Positions 1-14,300 of a stretch of 64,000 nucleotides of DNA are shown here, piece by piece. Numbering within the stretch: the stretch's first letter is position 1; each line of letters opens with the position of its first letter. The notes beneath the pieces are model-generated. The model saw only the letters and a program-made list of their open reading frames with translations, was not told the origin of the DNA and made no database searches. Both the position numbers and the translations under genes were made by a program. The DNA comes from Branchiostoma floridae (Eukaryota; Chordata; Leptocardii; Amphioxiformes; Branchiostomatidae): NCBI RefSeq assembly GCF_000003815.2, contig NC_049993.1, positions 7,473,969 through 7,537,968 on the forward strand, read 5' to 3'.

Positions 1-437
1 GGAAGAGTGTGCGTGTTGACGAGATGATGCCAAATATCCAAAAACTCCTCGGCAAAGGAAAGAACCAATGGGAGTTCTAGAGCAAGCCAGGGCTAGGTGT
101 GTGTTTTTAACTTGATTCAGCTTGCAAGAACCCACATAAACATGACACATCACTGTCATAGTTATTTTATGTCAGAGTATTTGGAGCCAAAATGTAGTGC
201 TAGAAAAAAGCTGTATTCTTTCTATAAATTCTCCACTTTTGTAACTTTACGTAGCATTGATTTTTGTGACTGAATTATTCCTGGAGCAGTAATATGATTT
301 AACAGTACAGAAAGAAAGTACTTTGAATTGATTTTTAATTAACTTCATTGAATGAATGTGAATGCTATGTATCAGGTTTGTATGATTGAGTTATATTCCC
401 CTTTTGTATGAATTGAGTTATATTCCCCTTGTTGCAG
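1..437. other. Left edge, intronic sequence before the first visible ORC1 exon
   Basis: AT-rich sequence with no convincing exon. One short open frame covers bases 3-80 and ends in TAG, so it cannot read on into the ORC1 exon at 438; I do not recognise it. The sequence ends in a normal polypyrimidine tract and CAG acceptor at 431-437. Confidence 0.5.
381..430 (+). repeat. Tandem duplication of the 3' splice-site tract of the first ORC1 exon
   Basis: Two nearly identical 23-24 base copies, 381-403 and 407-430, each ending in TATTCCCCTT. The second directly precedes the GTTGCAG acceptor at 431-437. The branch/polypyrimidine region of this acceptor is therefore doubled. Confidence 0.7.
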
Positions 438-3400
438 GCTCCATGTAAGTGCAGTTCCTGAATCCCTGCCCTGCAGAGAGTTGGAGTTCGGTAACATCTA
501 CTCCTTTGTGGAGGGCAGACTGCTGGATGGGACTGGAGGGTAGGAGATTAATTCACTTCCTAACACCACTTACTTACTTACTTATCCTCTTCATCATTGG
601 CAATGGTTCTCTAATGCAGGGAAAGGGAGTTTTGCCCCACCTTCCTTCCATTGCAAACTTATCTTTTAGGCGAACTCCCTTTCTGAGCAAACTCCCTTTC
701 CTGGCATTAGAGAATCTAAGCCAACTTTGAAGCTAGAAAACCAGCCCCCCCCCCTTTCCCCTTAGAATAAAAATCTGTGAAAGGGGCTAATTAAAGCAAG
801 GGTTGTGTAACAAAATTCTTTTATCTAGTGATGTACCAACATGATGAAACTATATTCACAGAACTAATCTTTCTTAGTTGCTCTACTATAAAGACAGTGT
901 AATCTCCTACTCACAGGTGCTTGAATGTGCATATCTGGAGTGCCTTGAATAAAGAGGCTCTTATTTCACAACCCTTGCTTTATTTCCATGTTATAGTGAT
1001 CATCTGTCACCTTCCTCAGGGCAATTCTGACTGGTTCACACTGTAGTGTCATTGTTTACAGAATGGGATCACAAACATAAAGCATTGGCACATACTGTGA
1101 CATACACATTGATTGTTTTATATGATGTTTGCAATGTTGTCCAAAATGTGGAGGAGTATACAAATGTATGTACAATGTACATAACAGAGATGTACCAACC
1201 TGATGAAACTATTCACGGAAATATCCTCCTTAGTTGTTACACTATAAACAGTGTAATCTATTGCTGACAGGTGCATGTACATATCCGGAGTGCCGGGGAC
1301 GGGAAAGACCGCGACCGTGCACGAGGTTCTGCGCTGCCTCCAGGAGGAAGTGGACGACAGTAACCTGCCCGAGTTCCAGTTTGTCGAGATTAACGGCATG
1401 AAACTGACCGACCCACACCAGGCTCACTCCCAGATACTCAAGGTCATTTTCATCATTTTATAACACTGTAGTGTTAATCAATTCAATATTACGTTGAGTA
1501 ATTTTTGCAGTTTAAAGGAAAGGGAGCAGCTCATGGCATTTAATTTTAGCAGTGAGAACATTTTTTCTAGCTGGTCTCAGAGTGATCAAATGATTGAAAT
1601 GATAGAATTTTAGAGTTTGAATAGAAACCTCTAAAGTAGCTAAGGTTAGGCCACACCAATTTAATTTGTTAGTTCTCGGATTTCCCGACCCATTTTTTTC
1701 CGATTTGGAAAAAAAATTTAGTCCCAAGAAAAATAATATAGATTTTGCTATTGCAGGGGCACATACTGCTGATAAACCATCAGAGCACTTAGGCCACAGC
1801 AAGTAAATTTTATGGATGACATCCTCTGCAGATTGCAAAAATAGTGCGATAGGGCGAAAAAAAAACAAGATGGGTGGAAAAAAACAAGATGGCTACATCT
1901 TAAAAAAATAGGCATCATAAAGTTGTGATGAGTGTTGTAAAAAGAAGTAAAGGGACAAAACCTGGTATCAGAGCCAACAAGGCATTCATTCCTGTATTTA
2001 AGACATGTACTGGTGTGGTAAAAGTGACACTAGGGTGGTAGACTGGCATCACCAACAAAGTTGGTAACCACACTCCTGGCTTCCATATTGGTGTCACTTT
2101 TACAACTATCCAATAAGTTTCATTCCTACAACTACTGATACCTTGCAAGTGTCACCTCTATAATTACAACTATCAGGCTACAACACAACATATTTGCTCA
2201 TTTTGATACTTTATCGTCATGTTGACCATCCCTGCAGAAGAAAAACATTCTTGTTTTTTTTTCTGAAATCAGGCGAAAATTAATGCGCGCGCTGATGTCA
2301 TCCATAAAATTTTTATTTGCAGTCACATGATCAAAACAGTGGTTTAAAATCAAAGGAAGAGATTCATTGGATACATCATACCATGAAAAGCTGAAAACTT
2401 GACTTCTTACCTTTTTTTTGTGTTATGAAAGTTCACCACAGACTTTTTGCAATTTTTTTTTCTTTTTCGACCAACTGCCCCAATTTTTTTTTTTTTAAAT
2501 CCAAGAACCAAGAAATTAAATTGGTGTGGCCTTAAGTTAATGTTAACAATTCAAGAATTACAGTACACAATGTTTTGTCAGGGCCACATTCAAGTTGACA
2601 ACCCCACACTCAAGACAACCCCTACAACATTTGAAAGTTTATTTCCAAGAGGGTCCAGTATATACAGCACAAAAGATGTTGCACTCAGTCAAATGGGACA
2701 AAAGTGGATGACATTCGATGGAACAAATGAAGTCCAATATCTTAAAACAAAATCGTTGTCGATTATTCAAAGTCTTATCCGTTCATGGTGTAAAATCAAT
2801 AAAGGTTACGGGGTAAAGTGGAGGGTAGAAGTAAAGAAATTACATTATGGTGTTACTCCTTTCTCAGCATGCGTGAGAAAACTTTTGCGTGGAAAAATCC
2901 TGACTCCTGAGAAAATAAATGTTTTTCAGCAGATGTTACAGCAAAAATGAAAGACATTATTCTTGACCTGGTATCACTAGGTTATTCTGTGTACTGCACT
3001 GTCCAAAATTAACTTCTCTTATTCATTGTAATTATTACGTTGCAAGTTCCACACTGGTAAGCAAGAATATGTCCAAAAGGATCATGGTAGCTTACCCTGC
3101 CTACATCAAGAGATAAAATCCAGAAGAGTATCTGATAGAATAGATGCGGGGTCTAACAGGGGTCGACCCACTGGACAGAGCCGCATGGAAGCGGAGTGTG
3201 CTGCCTACCCACACGTAAGGAACCCAGCAGCAGTATAATCTAACCATGGATAGTGAGTGTGAGAGGTTACAACCTTGACTCAGTGATTCTAACATTAGAG
3301 ATGTGAGTCAGTTGACAGAGATCGTGACTATGATGTCTGCCAGTACAATTACCGGTGCTAATCTCCTCCAGACAAATGAGTCACCCCCGCTGGGTATTTC

Positions 3401-5267
3401 CTGAACTTACTTTTTAACATTGCCTCATGGAATGGTAATTTCTGAAAACATTCCAAAGTAATCTCCATAATGTTATTTATCTTGTTGTGATGATTGATGT
3501 GTAAACAGATCTAACCTTCATCAATACACCCAGGAGAAGTGTTGACACATTAGAATGTCTGATATCTGTAAACAACATGTTGAATTGATTTACCCAGCGC
3601 ATCGTTCATATGCATGTATGTGGAAAATGTACCAGTGTGTGTCTAGTAGTTACGTTTCGACAGTCAATTATTCCAACAGGTGCTATAATACTGCCGCATC
3701 ACAAAAACATAGTTATAGAAGCCTTCTCAAGATCTTGTTATCTTGTTATTGGGTGGGCCGACTACTCACTCTTTGCAGCCAGGGGCTGAATTTTTAGAAG
3801 CTTACAATAGGTGGGGCTATATCGCAAGGGTCTGGAGCGAGCTGCCATTCGGCGCCACTCAGGTGACCTCAATACGACAGTAATTGCCCCAGGTGCAGCC
3901 AAGGTACTGTAGGTTTTGAACCGCTCATACCGCACCATCGCACATGTGGCGGGTTCTTTTACGTGCCACTGCCCGGGATATGGCTCTCCCCAGACACGGG
4001 ACCTCCATTTAACGTCCTATCCGAGGGACGACTCATTTTCACTTGAGTAAAGTGTGGAAAGTTCGTGTAAAGTGCCTTTCCCAGGGGCACAAGATCGGCA
4101 GCACGGCAGGCGGATTCGATCCCGCAGCCTCTCGGTCACAAGGCGAACATAATACCACTGTACCACGCGGTCCCACATAAGATTGTCTTAAACAACTGCA
4201 TGTGTATAAATTTGAAGTGTATGTACCTCATGATTACTGATGCTGCATTGGTACATCTCTTTAAATTGATGTCCTTTTTTGTAATGTAGTGGTATTTTGG
4301 CATGCAGTGGAGTTATGAAAGATGATGATAGATTGTGTTCATTATTGGAATGTTGACTAGAGGACTGTAATGACAATAAAATCATGTAGAGTTTTTTTTT
4401 TCCACAACCAGTTAATCTCACCTTAGCTGACATTTCGATGTCAGACATCTTCCTCAGAGCTTCTAACTAGTGTTCTGCTTCTCGCCGCTAAATGTAGCGG
4501 GATTGTGTTCTTGCCGCAAAAGCGCCACCTACATACGCTACATATAGCGGCAAGAAGCAGAACTCCAGTTAGAAGCTCTGAGGAAGATGTTTGACAGGGA
4601 TCGAAATGTCAGCTAAGGTAAGGTTGTGTGAAAGAAAACTCCTATATCATATGATCTACCAACCTGATGAAATTATTTTCCAGAAAATCATGTAGAGTTT
4701 ATACTATGTCCTGCAGGCCCTGACAGGACAGAAGGCCACTCCAGAACACGCAGCAGAGATTTTAGACAAGAGGTTCAACACTCCAGCCCCACGGAGAGAC
4801 TCCACAGTGCTGCTGGTGGATGAGGTGCGTCTTCCAAATCAATTTTGTCAACCTTCATTTCTGTAAGGATCTACAAATGCTTTATCTAAACCAAAGGTAC
4901 AGCGTGTATGTGTGTTTTTGTTTTCTTTTATTTTTTTACTTAATGGTCACCACGTAACAAGACCTGAAGGCCACTCCAAGAATACAGGTTACATTGTAAC
5001 TGTAACAGCATCTCTTCGCCCTAGGTCAGAAACATCATGATTGAGACCAGCCCAATTGCTCACTATAAGTGAGGACTAACTGACCCAATAGGCAAAGCAG
5101 GGGTTACAAGGGCTGCTCGGGAGATTCCCTACCCCATTTTGGCTGGAATGGTTAGATTCGCTCACACTGCACCATCGCACATGTGGTGGGTTCTTTAACG
5201 TGCTTGGGGTTTTGCTCTCCCCAAACACGGGACCTCCATTTAAAGTCCTATCCGAGGGACGGCCCTC

Positions 5268-5309
<42 letters not shown>

Positions 5310-8300
5310 CATGCATGCGTGCGTAAACTAGTGTGCGGAACAATGTTTTCTACTGGTAGAAGTATGTTGAACTTGAAGATGGAAAAATAAAAAATAGGAG
5401 GTTTCTCTGTTTATGAAAAGTTCTTGATGATAACTTTGAAACTTGGGAAGAAAGTAATGATTGTATTATGCACTATTATGATTTTGAGCAAGCAATGTTC
5501 TGGGTTTTTTTAAAGTTTTTTTTATTCCAGTCAAGGAAGTCTTTGTAGAATGAAAGGCAGTTCTCAAGTGTTCATACAGACTTTTTCTTAAGAGTTTGCT
5601 TAGTGCATGGCCATTGACCACTTCTAGGCACTGAACTATGCTCACTGTGGCAGCATCTCATCTCCCTAAGTCAGAAACATCGAGCTTTGGCAAGTTTGAC
5701 TGTTCTACTGAAGAATAGATGTTGTAAATCTATATTCCAAACTGCCTGGTGTGAATTTCAGTAAAGAGACAGCCTTGTCATTTACTTCTGATGTTTTCTA
5801 CCCTGCAGTTGGACCTCCTGTGGACCAGGAAGCAGAGTGTCATGTACAACCTGTTCGACTGGCCCACCAGGCCGCAGGCCAAGCTCATTGTGCTGGCCAT
5901 CGCAAACACCATGGACCTGCCTGAGAGAATGATGATGAACAGGGTGTCCAGCCGTCTGGTTAGTATAGTACAAGTGCCTGTCTTTTTTATAGCAAACTTT
6001 TAGGCCTGTTACATCGAGGAATGTTAGACATCCAGATATGCCAAAAAGCAGTTACTCATTACAAGCAACTGGATATGATTTTGGAAACAGTCAAACGTTT
6101 CAGACACCATTCAAAGTCATATCCAGTTCCTTGAATAACTGCTTTTTGGCATATTTTAAGCCTGTTGCATTTTTTTTTCAAAGCGAATGTGGGAAGAGGA
6201 GCAGCCACAACATTTTTTACATGAACTAATAGCATCCCTTGAGAGATGTCATGATTCTTTGTATAGTATTCACTTGGCACTATTGGATGAACTTGTAATG
6301 GTTAAAGGTTTTCTTTACTCAAATGCCTTGGATGACTGAGTAGCTAGCTAGACCCAACGGACAGATTGAAAGGTCACAAGGTTCTTCTTTCGGTTAAGGC
6401 AGCCGCCTTCAACTATTTGAAGATTATGCTGCCTGTAATGTGAAAGTTTACTGCGAAGCGTGGAAAGTAACGGAGTATTGTAACAGGGAGGGAGAGCGGG
6501 AGGGAGCTATATTTGTAATTGAAACTGTCTAGAGTGGCGCTGAGGTGTGCTGGGAGACCGTTCCACCTTCACAGTTCTGGGGAAGATGGCATACTGCCTG
6601 TAGTTGGTTCTGCATGGGGGCATCTGGTAGTAAGCTGAGTGAGTGCTCCGAGTACTCCTGGGTGGCTCACTAGGGGTCGGCTTGCTCCTTGAGTTGATGA
6701 TGAGTAAGCCGTTGTGGATTGGCTTGCAGATTGCTTCCCGGCTAGACGTTATGTGTTTGAGGAATGAACTTAACTTTCCTCACTCCATCCATGTAATGGG
6801 TAATCAATGAGGGCTCTAGGGAAGATGTGATAGGAGAGGGATATGGTCTGTCTTCCAATAATGTAGAAAAGATGAACAACTCACTGCATCAGAAAGGCTA
6901 TGGGACCTTTAACCTTCTTCACTACTTGTGTACAGTGCTCGAAATCCTTTTTTCAGTCGGGTTGCATCAACATTTCAAGTTGTCCCATTTCCAAGTTATT
7001 TCTTTCTTCAGATCAGCTACATGTACTTATCCATTATTTTATCTTCCAGTTACATGTAACTACTTATGTTTTATCTTATCATGAAATAGATACAAAAGCT
7101 TATGGGTGGGGGGAAAGCGGTGTTCCCACTGCAAAATTCAAGGTTGCCTGTGCTAGTGTGCAAGTGGGAATTTCAAGCACTAGGGTGGGTGATCATGATG
7201 ATTTACTTGGTCGTACATAATCAGTATGTGATAAGCAAACCTAAAGTGGTTACGTTGCGGGTAATTAGTGTATAGAGGTCTTCACAAAACCTCACTGCAA
7301 CAGAATTACATCTACTTATCCACAATTACCATGTGATGACTACGGCCCCAAAATCATTAACTCCAAATTAATATCTCATTTTCTGGAACACTGTCGTAAT
7401 CATTGATGTCATTTGCAGACCCTTTGAGGTTTTGTGATGACGGTTGATGACATGGTTGACAATACGAAACCGTTGGAGAGTGACCTACATTGCAGTGAAC
7501 TACATTTGTATTCATCGGGCACTGACCCCAGAAATGTAGAGCAAGGTTGTGCATACAGGTTGGAGAGCGTGAAGCAAGCAGATTTTGATGAATGTCAAGC
7601 ACAATTACTGAAATTTTAATGTTGACAAGGTGGTACTGACACACCATTATCTAATTTCTTAGAAAAAGTGCTGTCTGTTATGCAAAGCTTCACAGTCTAC
7701 TGCTTGTACCCAGGGAACAGACTAGGGGTCAGGTATCTCATCAGAGTCAATGTCTGACCCTGTAGCCAAATGTCATGAAACAGTTTATCTGCATCTACCA
7801 GACGGTGCCGGCTAATTGTTCTCAGTCATATGCTTCGACAGATACTCTCTCCTCTCTGCTAAGGTCAGTCGTATCGAAATTTGGGCTTCAGGCATTTGGA
7901 AGTCTTTAATCACCGCCTATACATGTAGTTCAGCATAGCAGAAATACTTTTTCAAAATGTTTTCTTATTTCTGGACGATGCAAAGGATGTAAGCATTGAA
8001 TTCTTGCCACAGAACATGTTATGCCTTCACCTTGCTGCCACTCTTATAACTAGCAAAAAGTTTTATGCTTTCAAAGCACAAAATATGCTAATGATGTCAA
8101 TGTTGGTGACAGTATGCCTAATAGCTAGTGCTGTTGTGTGTCTTATATCATGACTAGTGGGTCTTCCATCACTTGGGATAGGGATTATTACTATTACATT
8201 TTGTACTAAATCAGATATGATTATGCAGATTGCCCTGAAAGTCTTAAGTAGATTAAATTGTCATAAAGATTGCTCCCAAGCGATCGTTAGATAGTACAAT

Positions 8301-11300
8301 CTGTATCCCAGCTGACAAGATCTTTTATTGCCTGTGACTTGCCATTTAGGGGCTGACTCGGATGACGTTCCAGCCCTACACGTTTCGACAGTTGCAAGAA
8401 ATCGTCATGTCACGCATGAAAGGCCTTCAGGCTTTTGAAGATGATGCCATACAGCTTGCTGCTAGAAAGGTACGTCAAGACTGCGTGCTGTCAAATGGTC
8501 ACGAATTGACAATGAGACTACAAGAAGAATTGAAACTTAAACTATTAAAGAAATGTGACCGGTAAATGTAGCAAGGTGTCATATACTAGTATTTGAAGTG
8601 ATTCAAGTTTCTTATGAAATGATGGGTGAACTTCAACTCCTTTTATAATAGGAGGTAATTAAAATGGAAGCTGAGAAGCGATCAGAAATCCTGGGGATGT
8701 CCCCTGCTGAGATTCTGAGAAAATGAAACTTAAGGTTCTGGAATAGTTCCCATAATAGGTTCTTGCAGTTGCTTGTACATGTATAATTAATACACACATG
8801 TCTGAGTCTATACGAGAAACAAGTCTCTTGACAGAAAAAAAGACCGATTTTTCCTATTTTGTACTAATTAATTATGCTTTAGCATACTTAAGAAGATACA
8901 TCAAAATCTCGTTATCGTGTATGAGCATTGTATTCCATCTTTATGTCCAATCTGTCTGAGAATAACTATGTCATGATGTATGATTCATGTATAGACTATC
9001 TTAATCCAGTATCTTGTTTGAAGTCACATACAAAGTTGTTGAGGTTGTACATTGATCAGTATTCTTATTTTGTATCCATATGGAATCAAGATATAGTATT
9101 TTTCTATGATGATGAGGGATCTGAGATACATGTGGTCTGCTGTTACAGTCAGGTTAAAAACTGAAGAACTGTTGTGTAGGCTGGTTAAAAGAAATGTTTA
9201 ACACAACCAAAAGAAATCGGGTGCCAAAGTTTTGGTAGTTCTTCTGCTGTCTTTCTGCCGGCTAGTATTATGCATCTGCTTCTCACTACTTCTGCGCTGC
9301 GGTGAGAAATATGCAGTTCCAAATGTGACACCTGTGCCTTTGATAAAGCAGTCTGCATCTGTATAGCTAGTACATTATTATATGGTTCGGCAGCAATCGG
9401 TCATACTACACTGAACAATCTGTCACACCTCTGCACGAATAGCTGCAAAAAAAAGCTAATTTCTTGTGAAGATGCCTCTACTATACTTCATGGCAACGAT
9501 TTCTACTCTATGAAGCAGAACCCTATGATAGTTGAAGCGAAAAAGAAAGTTCTAAGTCTCAACCTGCTGAATCTACTGCTTTACGTGCAATACAATGATA
9601 GCTTGTAATTGCATATCTATTCTAAACTTACATGTATATTTTAAACTACACTTGTTATTTTAATGTGTTAGTAATTCTACCTGCTTTTATAGACATGTTG
9701 TAATTCCGAATGTAATGTTATCAAACCAATTCAGCCATGAGGCTGCAAGCTGTATGACAAGTTGACAAATAAACCATTGTATATTCATCGACGTTGTGTA
9801 GGTTGCCGCAGTGTCTGGCGATGCCCGTAGAGCGCTGGACATCTGTCGACGTGCGACGGAGCTAGCAGAGCTGGCCAAGACGCCGGGTCGCAAGTCAGCA
9901 GCCTTAGTGAACATGACTCATGTGGACACCGCTGTTCAGGAGATGTTCTCTTCACCCAAGATCATGGCCATAAGGTGGTTGAAGTTCAAAGCTTTTTTAT
10001 CAGGAGTTAGAAATCATCTTTTGTAACCTTTGCAAGACAGGGAACAACGGACGATTAATCAGATAGTTAGTTAGTTAGTGAGTGAGTGAGTGAGTGACTG
10101 AGAGTGACAGAAGTTGTGACAGCAGAGTCGGTGAATATCTTCAAAACAAGGTTGGATTTGTGGTTGGGAAATAAAAAGTGATGTGATTGACAATAGTGAG
10201 TGAGCGAGTGAGTAAGTGCTTGCTTACTTACTTGCTTAAGACGAGTCCTTCTGGTCTCGAGCTATGATGGCATTCCATATGTCTCTGTCAGTCATTGCTT
10301 GATGTAGGTTGTCAACTCCAAGGCCAGTGTCTTTCTTGAGCATGTCTATGTATGTTGCTGTTGGCCTACCTTGCCTCCTCTTCTGAGTGAGTGAGTGAGT
10401 GAGTGAGTGAGTGAGTGAGTGAGTGAGTGAGTGAGTGAGTGAGTGAGTGAGTGAGTGAGTGAGTGAGTGAGTGAGTGAGTGAGTGAGTGAGTGAGTGAGT
10501 GACAAGTTGTGACAGCAGAGTCGGTGAATATCTTGAAATTGTACTTGGATTTGTGCTGGGGAAATAAAAAGTGCTGTGATTGACAAGAGGCCTACTTTAC
10601 CTTCAAATCTTCAGGTACATGTGTCTTCAGGTATGTAGATTGTAGCGTGCAAGATAGATTGCATTTTGGATTGATGTGACACTTTGATCCTGAACGGTAT
10701 GCACTTTGCCATACCCAAGTAATCAACTCATCAAGGAGACCAAAATGACGACCAAAGAATACAAATTACGTTGCAAGAATCATGTTTACATGTTAAGTAA
10801 ATGCAACTCTGTCACCTTAAGATTTTAAGTACAATTCTTAGTCTAAATGAATCAGATAAGACAGCGGGGATATATCCCATTTTGTCATGCTGGAAAAGAT
10901 CAACCCAATATTAGCAGTGGAAAACTTGTGTTCTGAGCTATGAGTTAGTTTCTTGTTATCCCATGATACTTAATGACACCATGCGCACTCACACACAAGT
11001 AAAATTGTATGCAAAGCATGACTAGGGTGTGATGTTCATGTGATATGCGTTACTTGATTGCGCTTGGATTACGATAACCAATTGCTGGTATTAGTATGGC
11101 CTTGGTGTGCTCTATCATGGAAGAATTGAGAAATTTCCTGTTCGCCACACAGACATGCATCACTTCAGGAGCAATTATTCCTCAAGGCTGTCGTCGCAGA
11201 GTTCCGACGATCTGGGCTGGAAGAAGCTACTTTTCTACAGGTAATCATAGAGAGAGTCCCAAACACTTCTGCTACCTACATTTTCAGATAGAAAAATTGC

Positions 11301-14300
11301 AGATGAATAATCATACAAAACAGGTTGTAATTTTGCAAACTGCAATTTGGAGAAAATGTCAGATGGCAGGTTAAAATGTTAACAAATAATTTTGCAAGCT
11401 AAAATATTTAGGCTTGGCATTATCAATGATTTAGCTATGCAACAGCATGCCATGTGCCAAGGCCTGGGTTGCTAGTGGCTCTTTTAAAGCTGTGTGAGGA
11501 GATAGTGAAGGCCTTCTTTGTTGGAGAAGGTTGCGTAAGGGCACAGAAGGAGTCTTTTGTACCAGCAGAAAATCTTGGTAAATTACAGATAAAGTTTCGG
11601 ATAACTTGTATTGTTGCTCTCAGTAACAGACAAAAAGTATTCCAAGCCCTGCAGTTACACTTAACCTATCTTAAAGTTCAAGCTGAGATCACCCAAACTT
11701 CAGCATCTGAGTGAATTAACTGCAAATTAAAAAGGAAGAGGATTGCTGTGCATTTAATTGGTATCCATTGCAGAAGCTCTATGTGATTATTGTTGATAAT
11801 AATCCTTGATGACACATCAAAACTAACTAATGAGTACTCTTTCCTAAAAACTGTGTCTGTGCATTTAAACATTTTACAGACAACCTGAAAGTGTGTCTCC
11901 TATGATAGCAATAATGAATACCTCCTACACAACTATCACTGCAAAGCTTTGATCTTGTGTATTGACTGACATAATTTTCTCTCGGTCTAATAGGTCTCCC
12001 AGCAGCATGAGTGCCTGTGTAGGCTGGATGGTGAGTTGATCTTTCCTCTCTGAAACTCCCACATATGCATTGCACTTAGTATGAAACTTTAGTAGACATT
12101 ACCAACACTGAAATAGTTGGGAAATGTGCAAATGTTCGCCTGACTCTGTGAGCCTTGTTGAAGGAATGGGCCCAGCTTCTGGACATAAGGTTGAGGACAC
12201 ATGACTGAAGCAATATGTTGTTGGTGCCAGATTTCATATGCTATTATGCAGTGCGCAAAATACACACTTGCAAATGCAAATCTATTTTGCCTGATGCAAC
12301 TTAATTTTAATCCCAGGTAGCACAATGCACAACCTAACATTTTGCAGTTGGAACACTGCTCCCCCCCCCCCCCAACATGCATAAGCTTTAAATTTATACT
12401 TACTTCTTGATAAGATATGACAGAAGTAGTTACATGTGCACGTAACTGGAAGAAAAGATAATCGATATGAGGGGCCACACCCAGAAATAATAGTCACAAC
12501 TCAAATTTCAAGGCAGAACTATGTAGTAGTAGTAGCCTTTAACAATATCCTCCAAATTTCAAATCATTGCAGTCATTACTTTCCAAGTCTCCTTGAAAAT
12601 CAGTAGGTAAGTGGTGAGAAAAGCAAGGGTGAATTGTGATTAGACATGTGTGGGCGAGTTCCCCATGCTGTAAATTCTCTAAAGACATTGTCAAAATGTT
12701 TGATAATGATTCCCAAGTAGAAAGAAGTGTGTGACTGGCTTTGAACAGCGCAGGTTGACCTGCACACCTCTGGCCACTGCTCAATTGTCAATGTTTTTGT
12801 CCTTCTCTCTTACCTACTTAAACCATTACTCAGCATTGCTTTCAAAGTAATGATCTCAATGATTTGAATTTTGGTACACATTCATAAAAGTCTTTATACT
12901 TGACATCAAGACTTCAAAATTTGAGTTTTGCTTATTATTTCTGTGTGAGGCCAAGGGCTTATTGATCACCCCTCGTAAGTAGCTTATTTGAAGACAGTAG
13001 TAACTTGGTGGTGCAACATGAAATATTGATGGCACAACATAGCTGTAAAAAGTATTTCAAGCACAGCTATTATGTCATATAAAGTTTAGATTTTTATAAT
13101 GTTATTTACCAACGAAGATAAACTTTCCTTAAACTGTGAGAGAGTCATTGCCACCTCATACTTGCACAAGTTGAAGTTTGTATGCATCTGATATGCCAGA
13201 CTGTGTTCCAACTACTTCTCCCACGTGCACACTTTGTTGGTTCAAATGCATTAGGGAGTACTGTAAAGTTGGAGTACAATTTCCCACTTAAAGCAACTAG
13301 AAAATGATAGGAAATCACAGGTAATGCTGAACCTTCGGACCCCCACAGTGAGATGAATAGTGAGATGTGCCAGTGTCATGCTATGATAAACAAGACGGAT
13401 GTGTAATTTTTTTGTTATATTTCATTTTGCTTCAGTTATCTTTAATTACCATCCAACTGTGTTCTCCGAAATTGTAGTGATTACCTGTGTCTAGATAGGC
13501 CACCCACAGACTACACCCACATTCATCTAAAGACTCCCTTTTAGATCTCAGATACTCTTACTGCAACAAGTTCTACACGTACGGTTTGGATCAAAAGGAG
13601 AGCAATTTTACATACTTCATGTAACCCTGTACTGTTCTTGCTTGCCCTTGTTAGATGTTCCTTGTCAAATTGAATGCTAAACAGTTTTGCTTGAATGTGA
13701 ATAAGTCTGAGAGTAATTTTAGGTGCTGAGATTTCAGACCACATGTGAACTGCATTGCTTTTTTCACCTGACCTCAGATGACCCTTTGCAGTGGTGAATA
13801 TTGATTGCCTCTGAATGATGCTTGACGATGAATTATTACCTTTGCAATGGTAAACTGTTGACAGTTCTTCATGCATAAAGCTTCACTCTTGACATAATGG
13901 ATTGGCGAGGCAAATCATCCATCCATAGCAGGGTCTTCACCCACGTCTCATTTCATCAATTGATGGAACCTCGTTACGACAGAGTCTATGGCAACTCTGT
14001 TATCTTGACAGACCAGGGGTGTCTCAAGAACAACAAAAAAACAAAAAACTGCCCAAACAAGACCACTCATGGGACAAAACAATGAATGAATGCATGAATT
14101 GATAAATGAAAAATCAACAACAAAAAATTGTAAATGCAGGAATAAATGAATGAATGAATGGTTTATTTATTGTACAACTTGTTAGAAGCTGAGTTGCATG
14201 CTCCTTTCACAAAAGTCGATTAATAGTTTGAATACACATGATGTCAAAAGCTGATTGATTGATTGCTGAATTAGAATTGATAGAACAAAGAATTATAAAA

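Noticed and set aside
4110-4178. Functional tRNA gene on the minus strand
   Set aside because: Boxes are present but stems do not pair well and a long repeat body that recurs at 5165 follows, so a SINE is the better call.
5076-5312. His/Thr repeat reading frame
   Set aside because: It is translation of the (GT)n tract and a SINE fragment.
10384-10502. Ser/Leu/Thr/His repeat protein on the minus strand
   Set aside because: It is translation of the (TGAG)n microsatellite fused to a retrotransposon remnant.
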